Shown: piece by piece, positions 18,740 through 26,191 of the stretch
How positions within the stretch are numbered: the first letter of the stretch is position 1
Layout: each line of letters begins with the position of its first letter
Translations under genes and position numbers: made by a program
DNA from: DATBHW01 sp035307385
GTDB lineage: Bacteria; Chloroflexota; Ktedonobacteria; Ktedonobacterales; DATBGS01
Direction: 5' to 3'
Assembly: GCA_035307385.1 (NCBI GenBank)
Contig: DATGID010000067.1
Location: 1-64,000, forward strand
Length of the DNA stretch: 64,000 nucleotides
Notes under the pieces: generated by a model
The model's database searches: none
Seen by the model: the letters and a program-made list of their open reading frames with translations, nothing else
What the model was told of the DNA's origin: nothing

Positions 18740-19024
18740 CTATCCACAATTAGAGGGGCATACTGCGCAATCACCAGGTATTGAACCGCCGCAAGTGTAT
18801 ATACCTGCTTGGCAATATTGCCAAGCTGTGGAATAGTGGTATATGAGAGTTCCACAGCCACAATTTGGGCCAGGGTAGGAACAAGTTCCGCCACAATAAA
18901 TGCCAGAGCAGGCGCTCGCGGTTTTCTGCGGGACGAGATGTTCGACCGTGGCGTCAAGGGCGGCGCTGATCGGACCCAGCTTCTGGGTGAGGCGATCAAC
19001 AAGGGACAACACCGAGGTACTCAT
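18740..19024 (-). CDS. 94-residue cysteine-rich peptide precursor
   Basis: The start is ATG at 19024, with AAAGGAA before it. Residues 1-38 have no cysteine and form an amphipathic stretch that is not a normal signal peptide (it carries Asp, Arg, Lys and Glu and lacks a long hydrophobic core). It ends in Thr-Ala-Ser-Ala, an AxA-type signal-peptidase site, followed at once by Cys39. Residues 39-94 hold ten cysteines (39, 44, 48, 55, 57, 71, 78, 86, 89, 93), many Gly and aromatic residues, one Trp (68) and a final Cys-Gly. The precursor-like leader/core split, even cysteine count and oxidoreductase, peptidase and exporter neighbours indicate a secreted disulfide-bonded or otherwise cysteine-modified peptide. 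No family is recognised. A small subunit of an unknown enzyme, as MauA is of methylamine dehydrogenase, is the alternative. Confidence 0.82.
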   Translation of the reverse strand: MSTSVLSLVDRLTQKLGPISAALDATVEHLVPQKTASACSGIYCGGTCSYPGPNCGCGTLIYHYSTAWQYCQAGIYTCGGSIPGDCAVCPSNCG

Positions 19025-19128
19025 CGTTACAGGTTCCTTTCTGCAAGCACTGAAAATCGGACGTTTTTTGAAACAATAGACTCCAATGAGCAGATCTTCA
19101 TTCATCTGCACACGAATACGCTGTCGTT

Positions 19129-19722
19129 TTACCTCCTTCCACTGGCGACAAGCTTGCCTGCTCTGGTCCAGGTCGCTGTGAGTGCCTTCCAAGCGCCGAA
19201 GCTGGGCCACGGATGCCCTGCCGACTGGACCGTGCCATCTTCATCTATCACACAGTAGGAAGGCGTACCGGTGATCTTGTAATCATCAAAGAACGGATTG
19301 CTATCTCGTGGCGCCAGCAGCACTGGCATGTCCAGATGGAACTCAGCCAACAGCGCCTCGACCCGTTCGCGCCCTTCGCTGCTGACCAGGATCAGATCAG
19401 TCGCGGTCTGGCGTGCGCCGGGAAGCAACTCTCCAAGCGTTGCCAGCAGTTCGTGGCAGGGTTGGCAGCCTGCGGAGATAAAGAGCAGCGCGGTGGCTCG
19501 CCCCCGCCCGGTATGAGATTCCAGCGTAGCTGGCTCTCCTTCCAGGGTCTGGGCGCTAAAAGCCGGAGCCTGTTCGCCTATGGTGGGTCCAGTCTCAGAC
19601 ACTCCCGCCGCGTTGAGGCCACCACTGGCGTTCACCCGTCGCACCAGCGCGAGGGTCAGCAGCACATTGAGCAGCACGACCACCCAGAGCAGCACAGAAC
19701 TGACGATGAGAACGGTTTCCAA
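19129..19722 (-). CDS. Membrane-anchored TlpA/MauD-like thioredoxin
   Basis: 197 residues. A single N-terminal membrane segment (about 4-27) anchors an extracytoplasmic thioredoxin-fold domain. The active site FISAGCQPCH puts Cys86 and Cys89 in a CxxC, and the cis-proline loop reads TGTPSYC. The start is TTG at 19722, with AGGAAGGAG before it; the longer open frame upstream has no such site and is antisense-like in composition. It follows the MauE-like gene by 29 bases and precedes the cysteine-rich peptide. In methylamine dehydrogenase operons MauD and MauE act together in disulfide formation of the cysteine-rich small subunit; the same job on this peptide is the natural inference. Confidence 0.87.
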   Translation of the reverse strand: METVLIVSSVLLWVVVLLNVLLTLALVRRVNASGGLNAAGVSETGPTIGEQAPAFSAQTLEGEPATLESHTGRGRATALLFISAGCQPCHELLATLGELLPGARQTATDLILVSSEGRERVEALLAEFHLDMPVLLAPRDSNPFFDDYKITGTPSYCVIDEDGTVQSAGHPWPSFGAWKALTATWTRAGKLVASGRR

Positions 19723-19751
19723 GGGGCAACTCCTTCCTGAACAAGAGCCGG

Positions 19752-20306
19752 TTAGTTCGAGCGCAACAACTGGGCAATCTCGCCCAGTTGCACCCAGATG
19801 ACCACAAAGACCAGCGCGCCCAGACTGATGGGAATCCATGCGAGCCAGCCTACGGTAGTGTCTGTCTCGCGCAGCCAGGTCTGCGTCACACAGCCGCCCA
19901 GCGCGCAGACAATAAAGCCAAGGTTGCGCCAGAGGTCGCTGACCGTCACGGGTTTTTCGCTTGGGCCAAAGCAGTTGCACGAGGTGTGCAGCGACCTCGC
20001 CAGCACCGAGGCCAGCGCGCCGCAAAACACGGCCAAGAGCGTGATTGCCAGGATGAAGCCTGGGAGCAAGAAATGGCCTCCAGCAATCATGAGGAGCACC
20101 ACGCCAAACTCACCCGCGAGAAAGAGCAGCGCGGTGATGCCGCTCAGGTGATTCGGCAGCAGACGAAAGGTGATGATGGTCTGCTTGAACTGAGGAAGAT
20201 GACCTGCCTTGCTCACCCCGGAGATCAGAAAGACCAGCCCGGTCACCACCCGGCAAAAGGTCAGCACATACGCCATGACCATCAGCGACATAGGAAGCTC
20301 ACTCAT
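19752..20306 (-). CDS. MauE/DoxX-like redox membrane protein
   Basis: About 184 residues with four hydrophobic segments. The N-terminal helix with CRVVTGLVFLISGVSKAG, the central GEFGVVLLMIAG and the Cys110-x-Cys112 pair in HTSCNCFGPSE are MauE hallmarks. MauE is an inner-membrane protein needed for maturation of methylamine dehydrogenase, and is probably a quinone-linked electron acceptor for its thioredoxin partner. ATG 20306 is chosen, but ATG 20291 is nearly as good because neither has a strong ribosome site. It is the first gene of the five-gene minus-strand peptide cluster. Confidence 0.85.
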   Translation of the reverse strand: MSELPMSLMVMAYVLTFCRVVTGLVFLISGVSKAGHLPQFKQTIITFRLLPNHLSGITALLFLAGEFGVVLLMIAGGHFLLPGFILAITLLAVFCGALASVLARSLHTSCNCFGPSEKPVTVSDLWRNLGFIVCALGGCVTQTWLRETDTTVGWLAWIPISLGALVFVVIWVQLGEIAQLLRSN

Positions 20307-20318
20307 CTTTCCAACTGG

Positions 20319-20455
20319 CTTGTTTTCGCTTGTTTTCGGTTCGCTGGGGCATCTCATGCTTCGGCAACTTTACCCTGCCGCGCTCACGGTTGCCCCTTCC
20401 CTTGCTGAGCTAAGTATGCGATACTCCCTGTGCCAAAACTGAGCAAAAATGTGCC
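20319..20455. promoter_or_regulatory. Repeat-bearing control region between peptide cluster and regulator gene
   Basis: CTTGTTTTCG is repeated in tandem at 20319-20328 and 20329-20338, just upstream of the first cluster gene. TGTGCC recurs at 20429-20434 and 20450-20455, exactly 21 bases (two helical turns) apart. I found no convincing -35/-10 pair. Paired direct repeats on one face of the helix would suit an activator such as the divergently encoded STAND protein. Confidence 0.4.
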
Positions 20456-20557
20456 GAGTTTTTGCACAGATGGAGTTCTCCTCATTGGCAAGCGCTCCGT
20501 GTTATAGGCGGGTTGGTACAGTTGAGGTTCTGGCCTCAGCAAGAAAGGATTCGCTCG

Positions 20558-23152
20558 ATGCGCAATCAGCAGTTTGGCGCACTCGCCAGTGAAGGGGTTG
20601 CCAGCGTGGCACATCGCTCGCACAAAACCCGCGCAGGCGTGCTCCTGGAGATGCGTGACACCTTACTAGCCACTGGAAGCATGGTGAAGGATTCGACGCT
20701 GGCGGGCTGGTGTAAGGGGTTTGTTCCCAAGGAACCCGAGCTTGTTGCCTGGTTCACGCGCTACTGTGTGCGCCAGGGGCGCGTGGATCGGCAGTGGGCC
20801 GAGGCCCTCCTGCGCTATGCCCGTTACCCAGAGCGAGAGCACCTCCTGGGAGAACTCTTCCCGCCAGCATCGCTCGCTGCCCCGGCAGACCTGGCTCGAG
20901 GCAAGGAGGCTGCTAATGGGAAGCGGGCGGATGCCCCAACCACTCAGCAGTTCTCGGTCCTGACCGCGAGCCTGGTGAAACAGGAGCTGATGCATCACTC
21001 TGCACCACCTTCTTCTCCCCCGCGTGTCACCCGTGCTCCATCCTCCTGGCTGCCGCTTCCCCCAACTCCCCTGATCGGGCGAGACCAGGAGAGACAAGCC
21101 CTTGGAACGTTGCTCACTGAGCCAGATGTGCGCCTGCTCACCCTGTGTGGGCCGCCAGGCGTGGGCAAAACCCACCTGAGCCTCCAGGTGGCCGCTGAGG
21201 CGCAGGAGCGATTTTCCGATGGAGTGGCTTTCGTAGGGCTGGCCTCTCTTCGTGACCCCACACAAGTCATGCCCACCCTGGCTCATGTCTTTGACGTCGC
21301 GCCCGCCAGCGACTCTCCTCTCGAAGCCGTGGCTCAACACCTTCAGAAACAGCATCTGCTGCTTCTGCTTGATAACTTCGAGCAGGTGCTCCCAGCGGCG
21401 TCTGACGTTGCGCAACTGCTTTCCCTTTGTCCCCATCTGCGGGTGATGGTAACCAGTCGCGCCCCGCTGCATGTGCGCGGAGAATACGAGTATGCGGTGG
21501 CCCCGCTGGCCCTGCCAGATCGGCGCCAGATCAATGACCTGACGCTTCTTGCGCAAGTGCCCGCTGTCGCACTGTTTCTCGCGCGTGCCCGTGCTGTCCT
21601 GCCTGACTTCACGCTTACGTCCGCCAATGCGCCTGTCCTGGCGGACATCTGCTGCCGCCTGGATGGTCTACCCTTAGCTATCGAGTTGGCGGCAGCTTGG
21701 ATCAAGCTCTTGCCCCCTCCGGCGCTGCTGGCGCGTTTGCAGCATCGGCTGGAGACCTTGACGGATGGGGCGCGTGATCTGCCTAGCCGCCAGCGCACCT
21801 TGCGGCAGGCCATTGGCTGGAGTTACGAATTGCTGGACCCACCAGCGCGCACCTTATTGCAGCGCCTGGCAATCTTTGTCGGAGGATGTTCCCTGGAGGC
21901 GGTGGAAGCTGTATGCGCTCCAGGCGGGCAGGAGGGCAAAGACCTGTTAGAGCAGGTGACCATGCTGGTGCATCATCATCTGGTGCAGAGTGAACCAGGA
22001 ACTGGGGATGGACCGCGCCTGCTGCTGCTGGAAACCATCCATGAGTATGCAATCGAGCAGCTAGGGGGCACCGGGGAGCGCCCTGCTCTGCAACGGGCGC
22101 ATGCGCTGTATTATCTGCGCATGGTAGAAACACTGCGGCAACAGATTGGCGCTGAACTGGCTCCTGGTCTGGAGCAGATGGAAACCGAGTATGGTAACCT
22201 GCGTGCGGCCTTACAGTGGGCCATCGAGCAGCGGGAGATAGAGATCGGGCTGCAACTGGCTAGCGCGCTCTGGAAGTTCTGGTATACCCGCGGCTATCTG
22301 CTGGAGGGTCTTCAGTACCTGCCCGCCTTGCTCGCCCTGGCCCCACCACCGGAAGCCAGCCTGTCCCAATCCGACTGGCAAGCCCTGCGGGCACGTGCGC
22401 TCTATGCCGCAGGTACCCTGGCTTTTCGGCTCAACGATTTTGAGCGCGCCAGCACCTTCTTGCGCGAATCGATTATGCTCTTCGAGGACTTGCAAGACCG
22501 CAACGGACGGGTAGCGCCCCTCACCTTGCTGGGTAATATCGCTCTCCATCAGGGGAACTTTGAGGAAGCCAAACAGCTCTATACTCCCTGCCTGGTGCAG
22601 GCGCAACTGACACAGAATAAGCACCGCTGTGCTGTGCTCTTGCTCAACCTGAGCCTGGTGGCCCGTAAACAAGGGGACTATCAACAGGCGACAGCCTTGT
22701 CTGAGGAAAGTGTTGCCCTCTGTCGCGAGCTGGGGGATACCTGGAATGGGGCCCTGGGATTAAACAATCTAGCGGATGTGGCCCGCGAGCAGGAGTACTT
22801 TCCCCGCGCCGTCGCCTTGTATACAGAAAGCTTGCGTATGCTTCAAGCCTTGGGAAATCGAGCCAGTATTGCAGCCTGTCTTGAAGGGCTGGCAGCGGTA
22901 CTCGGTGGTTGTCAGCGGCTGGAAGAGGCCACCTTGCTGTATGGCGCTGCCACTGCGCTCCGCGAGGAGAGTAAAGCGCCCCTCCCGCCTTCAGACCGGG
23001 GCCATTGTGAGTCGCTTGAGGCTACGGCTCGTGTTGCTCTGGGGGGAGCTTGCTTTGAGGAACTCCTGGCAAAAGGACAGTCGCTCTCGCTCGAGGAAGT
23101 CATGACGATTGTTCAGAACGCAAACGAACCCATCGAACATGGCGGCCTTTGA
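20558..23152 (+). CDS. STAND-type ATPase regulator with TPR repeats
   Basis: 864 residues from ATG 20558 (AGAAAGGA nine bases before it). The N-terminal ~120 residues are a basic helical region that may bind DNA; residues ~165-480 form an NB-ARC/STAND ATPase with Walker A LCGPPGVGKTH, Walker B LLLLLDNFEQVL and the sensor segment VMVTSRAPLHVRGE; DGLPLAIELAAAW is typical. The last ~350 residues are TPR-like helical repeats. No C-terminal LuxR helix-turn-helix is present. Such proteins are signal-responsive transcription factors or assembly switches. It is divergent from the peptide cluster and is the likely controller. The LuxR remnant at 473-736 may be the tail of a relative. Confidence 0.82.
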   Translation: MRNQQFGALASEGVASVAHRSHKTRAGVLLEMRDTLLATGSMVKDSTLAGWCKGFVPKEPELVAWFTRYCVRQGRVDRQWAEALLRYARYPEREHLLGELFPPASLAAPADLARGKEAANGKRADAPTTQQFSVLTASLVKQELMHHSAPPSSPPRVTRAPSSWLPLPPTPLIGRDQERQALGTLLTEPDVRLLTLCGPPGVGKTHLSLQVAAEAQERFSDGVAFVGLASLRDPTQVMPTLAHVFDVAPASDSPLEAVAQHLQKQHLLLLLDNFEQVLPAASDVAQLLSLCPHLRVMVTSRAPLHVRGEYEYAVAPLALPDRRQINDLTLLAQVPAVALFLARARAVLPDFTLTSANAPVLADICCRLDGLPLAIELAAAWIKLLPPPALLARLQHRLETLTDGARDLPSRQRTLRQAIGWSYELLDPPARTLLQRLAIFVGGCSLEAVEAVCAPGGQEGKDLLEQVTMLVHHHLVQSEPGTGDGPRLLLLETIHEYAIEQLGGTGERPALQRAHALYYLRMVETLRQQIGAELAPGLEQMETEYGNLRAALQWAIEQREIEIGLQLASALWKFWYTRGYLLEGLQYLPALLALAPPPEASLSQSDWQALRARALYAAGTLAFRLNDFERASTFLRESIMLFEDLQDRNGRVAPLTLLGNIALHQGNFEEAKQLYTPCLVQAQLTQNKHRCAVLLLNLSLVARKQGDYQQATALSEESVALCRELGDTWNGALGLNNLADVAREQEYFPRAVALYTESLRMLQALGNRASIAACLEGLAAVLGGCQRLEEATLLYGAATALREESKAPLPPSDRGHCESLEATARVALGGACFEELLAKGQSLSLEEVMTIVQNANEPIEHGGL

Positions 23153-23241
23153 GTAGAGAAACCGGTTGGCTCACTCGCTCCGATGGCCCAGGTCTGGAGC
23201 AGGCTCTTGTGCCCCCAGGCAACTCCCCAAAGGACAAGGAT

Positions 23242-23787
23242 ATGCAGACGAAACGTTCGCCAGAGTGTGACCAGTCGGACCAGAATGCGGTGCGCATCGA
23301 GCCGTGGGGTGAGGACGATCTGACACTGTTGAAGAAACTTCTGGGGGACCCGGCGATGACCGAGCATCTGGGTGGCCCCGAGAGCGAAGAACAACTGGTC
23401 GAGCGTCACACCCGATACCTCCTCACAGACTCCAGCAATGATCGTATGTTCAAGATCGTTCACAAAGCGACGGGCGAGGCAATTGGGTCGGTAGGCTACT
23501 GGGAGCGTATCTGGCAGGGCGAGGCGGTCTATGAGATTGGTTGGATGGTCCTCCCGGCATTCCAGGGGCGGGGCATCGCCAGCGCCGCTACCGCCCAGGC
23601 CATCACCAGCGCCAGAGCAGATGGCAGGCATCGGTTTATACATGCCTTCCCATCGGCGCACAATCCCTCGTCGAACGCGATCTGTCGGAAGCTGGGGTTC
23701 ACCCTGCTCGGGGCATGCGAGTTCGAGTATCCGAAAGGCCATTTTATGCAGTGCAATGACTGGTGCCTTGATCTCGTCTCTTTGTAG
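23242..23787 (+). CDS. GNAT-family N-acetyltransferase (RimJ/RimL type)
   Basis: 181-residue GNAT acetyltransferase. The acetyl-CoA-binding motif A is in IGWMVLPAFQGRGIASAA (about residues 98-120), and AFPSAHNPSSNAICRKLGF is the motif B region. It lies 89 bases behind the STAND regulator and ends eight bases before the convergent dehydrogenase gene. ATG 23242 is preferred because AAAGGACAAGG precedes it; an in-frame TTG at 23149 overlapping the regulator stop is less likely. The substrate is unknown. Confidence 0.85.
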   Translation: MQTKRSPECDQSDQNAVRIEPWGEDDLTLLKKLLGDPAMTEHLGGPESEEQLVERHTRYLLTDSSNDRMFKIVHKATGEAIGSVGYWERIWQGEAVYEIGWMVLPAFQGRGIASAATAQAITSARADGRHRFIHAFPSAHNPSSNAICRKLGFTLLGACEFEYPKGHFMQCNDWCLDLVSL

Positions 23788-23795
23788 GCGAACAC

Positions 23796-24887
23796 TCATT
23801 GGAAGACCAGGACCGTACGCAGGCCCTGGCCGGATTGAAGGTCAAGGAGGGCATCATTCACTTCATTCAGGCTGGAGATGGTCACGGTGATTAATTCGCC
23901 AAGCTTGAGAGTGCCTTCCAGCGCCCACTGCGCAAAGAGTGGGAAATGGAGCGCGGGCCGACATGCGCCATAGACGCAGCCTCGGATAACCTGCTGCAAG
24001 CTGAGCATGTTGTGGCGCGGGAGAAATGAGAACGCGGCGTCGCGTGCTGGTGCGCCCACCAGGGCGAGTGTCCCACCAGGCGCGAGGACATCCAGCCCCT
24101 GGGCCATGATCTGCGGATGCCCAACAACCTCGAAGGCCACGTCCACGCCGCGACCACCCGTGAGGCCGCGCACCCGCTCGACGGCATCTGCCCCCGCGCG
24201 CACGCCGTCTGTGGTCCCGAACTGCCTGGCAAGCATCAGCTTCTCCTCAAGGAGGTCGATGCCGATGATCTTGCCCGCGCGCGCCATGGCTGCGCCTTGC
24301 GCGACGTTCAGCCCCACGCCGCCGAGACCGAAAATGGCGACGTCCATCCCTGGCTCGATGTGCACCTCAAACAATGCGGCGCCTAAGCCGGTGGCAACGC
24401 CGCAGCCCAGCAGCGCTGCTACAGAGAAGGGCAGCGCTGGGGAAATAGGGACGGCTGCATCGGCTGGCACCACGACGTACCGACAAAATGAACCCACGCG
24501 CAGGAAGGGAGCCGTGTCCGCGCCGTCGCGCTTGCGGTGGATTCTCGGCCCCGCCGTCGCCTGCGGCGTTTCGCACCAGGGCTGCCGCCCTCGCCTGCAA
24601 GATGGGCAGCGCCCACAGGGCGTTTTCCACGCCAGGACTACTGGCGTGCCGACCGTGGGCGACAGGACTCCTGGCCCCACTTCCTCGACAACCCCGGCCC
24701 CTTCGTGGCCGAGCACGACTGGGAAGACCAGCGCATCGCGGCGGGCGGTAAGGTCCGTATGGCACAGCCCCGTCGCCTCGATGCGCACCAGCACTTCCCC
24801 GGGTCCTGGTGCGTCGACGATAACGTCTTCAATCGTGACCTGACCGCCACGCTCGTTGAGAAGTCCTGCTGGCACGATGCGGCTCAT
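23796..24887 (-). CDS. Zinc-dependent alcohol/polyol dehydrogenase (MDR family)
   Basis: 363 residues, cytoplasmic. Catalytic-zinc ligands are Cys in GLCHTDL and His/Glu in LGHEGAG, with a further Cys in LGCGVATG. The structural-zinc cysteines are in CGRCPSCRRGRQPWC. The Rossmann motif GLGGVGLN and a following Asp (GIDLLEEK) indicate NAD. The start overlaps the creatininase-family gene by four bases (ATGA), so the two are translationally coupled. This pairing is the same as zinc dehydrogenase IolM with hydrolase IolN in the Thermotoga inositol pathway. A broad alcohol dehydrogenase is the null reading. Confidence 0.9.
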   Translation of the reverse strand: MSRIVPAGLLNERGGQVTIEDVIVDAPGPGEVLVRIEATGLCHTDLTARRDALVFPVVLGHEGAGVVEEVGPGVLSPTVGTPVVLAWKTPCGRCPSCRRGRQPWCETPQATAGPRIHRKRDGADTAPFLRVGSFCRYVVVPADAAVPISPALPFSVAALLGCGVATGLGAALFEVHIEPGMDVAIFGLGGVGLNVAQGAAMARAGKIIGIDLLEEKLMLARQFGTTDGVRAGADAVERVRGLTGGRGVDVAFEVVGHPQIMAQGLDVLAPGGTLALVGAPARDAAFSFLPRHNMLSLQQVIRGCVYGACRPALHFPLFAQWALEGTLKLGELITVTISSLNEVNDALLDLQSGQGLRTVLVFQ

Positions 24888-25828
24888 ATCATACTTCCTT
24901 TATTCGTCAATACTTCAAGCCGGGCCGTCTCAAGCGTCTCTATCGCCGTCGGATACTGCCCCCGCCACAACGCATCCAGGGCGCGCAGGTAGGTCTCGCT
25001 CAGCAACGGATGGGCGAGCGCCAGGGGTTTTGTAGCCCGTTCGCGCTGGATGTCGTTGAGATAGGCAATCTGCGCTGCGAGAGTTGCCTGGTGCGCGCTA
25101 CGCTCCTCATGGGACGCCCGGAGCAGACGCCCGGCTAGCTGCGCCAGCCGCTCCACCAGTGGTTCGACCAGTGCTTGCCCACGCGCCTCTGACGAGCCTT
25201 GCCGTGGGTCTTCGCCCTGGATGCCTTCCAGCGCGCCCGCTGAGGGCAGTCGTTCCATATGAATCATCTCAGGCCGCAGCGCCCAGAGCAGGGAAGTCTC
25301 CAGCGCGCCCGCGTGGTCGCCGCTGCGGAAGCCAAGATCGGTGAGCAGTTCGAACTCTGGGAGCGCGTGCACGATCAGCCCGGCGCGCTCCATCACCTTC
25401 AGCGCGGCGCGCTTGAGCGCGCTGTGATGGTCCAGCCCGTAATGGCCCGCGAAAACGATCACGGCGCGGAAGCCCACCTGCCCAAGCTGCTCCAGGATGC
25501 TCACAAACAGCGCTTCCACCACGTCAGGCTCGATGCGCATGGTGAAGGCGTACGGCACACCGCCGATGGCCCAGTAGGTCGTAGGAACGACTACCCCGCC
25601 GCTCTTGCGCGCCGCGCGCAAGCACACCTCCTCAGCCAGCAGTCCATCGAGGCCGAGCGGGAGGTGGTGGCTATGCCATTCGAGCGTTCCAGAAGGGACG
25701 AAAGCGAGCGGGCACTGTTCAAGGATAGCGGCAAGCTTCCGCAGATGAAGGGCTTCGTAACGCCCATAGAGCGGCTGGCGCGTCGATTCCTCGGCCATGT
25801 TCAGATCAGTTGTCTCGCGGGTCTCCAT
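24884..25828 (-). CDS. Creatininase-family hydrolase
   Basis: 314 residues. The metal-binding signature is clear: GTLEWHSHHLPLGLDGLLAEE (Glu, His and Asp ligands near residues 48-62) and FAGHYGLDHH (about 128). The family hydrolyses cyclic amides or, in IolN, cleaves a cyclic diketone of an inositol. The usual GG-N-GN of creatininase is replaced by AGHYGLDHH, so true creatininase activity is unlikely. The C-terminal ~60 residues are an added helical region. It is coupled to the downstream dehydrogenase and lies 21 bases after the ferredoxin gene. ATG 25828 is used; ATG 25798 is possible. Confidence 0.82.
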   Translation of the reverse strand: METRETTDLNMAEESTRQPLYGRYEALHLRKLAAILEQCPLAFVPSGTLEWHSHHLPLGLDGLLAEEVCLRAARKSGGVVVPTTYWAIGGVPYAFTMRIEPDVVEALFVSILEQLGQVGFRAVIVFAGHYGLDHHSALKRAALKVMERAGLIVHALPEFELLTDLGFRSGDHAGALETSLLWALRPEMIHMERLPSAGALEGIQGEDPRQGSSEARGQALVEPLVERLAQLAGRLLRASHEERSAHQATLAAQIAYLNDIQRERATKPLALAHPLLSETYLRALDALWRGQYPTAIETLETARLEVLTNKGSMI

Positions 25829-25849
25829 TGCAACGTGCGACCTCTGGCG

Positions 25850-26191
25850 TTATCTGCCGCCAGGCAGGCTGGGGCGTGGCTTTTTCGACGTTTGGCCCGC
25901 CAGCCGACGCTTTGCTTGAAAGAAGGGACCCTTGGCCCAGGCGCGCTCCCGCACGCGCTCCATTGTTGTTGGGTCGAGTCGGGACAGCGGGACGGTGGAA
26001 CCGTGCTCGGTGACGATCACGGCATCCACCGGGCAAACGGCGTAACAGATGGTGCAGCCGATGCAGCCGCTCATGTCCACTTGATGCTGGAGATTTGTAT
26101 AGGTGATAGTGTCGACTGGACAGAACCGTCGGCAACTGCCGCAGTTGATGCAGATTGTCTCGTCGATATGATAGGTCAGCGGGGCTTTCAT
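25850..26191 (-). CDS. 2[4Fe-4S] ferredoxin
   Basis: 113 residues. Two classical cluster motifs, CINCGSCRRFCP and CIGCTICYAVCP, sit within residues ~14-60; the C-terminal ~50 residues are a basic tail with no known motif. The start ATG at 26191 overlaps the stop of the upstream ferritin-like gene (ATGA). This strict coupling suggests the ferredoxin feeds or drains electrons for the diiron protein. An in-frame upstream start at 26272 lies inside the neighbour and is rejected. Confidence 0.92.
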   Translation of the reverse strand: MKAPLTYHIDETICINCGSCRRFCPVDTITYTNLQHQVDMSGCIGCTICYAVCPVDAVIVTEHGSTVPLSRLDPTTMERVRERAWAKGPFFQAKRRLAGQTSKKPRPSLPGGR

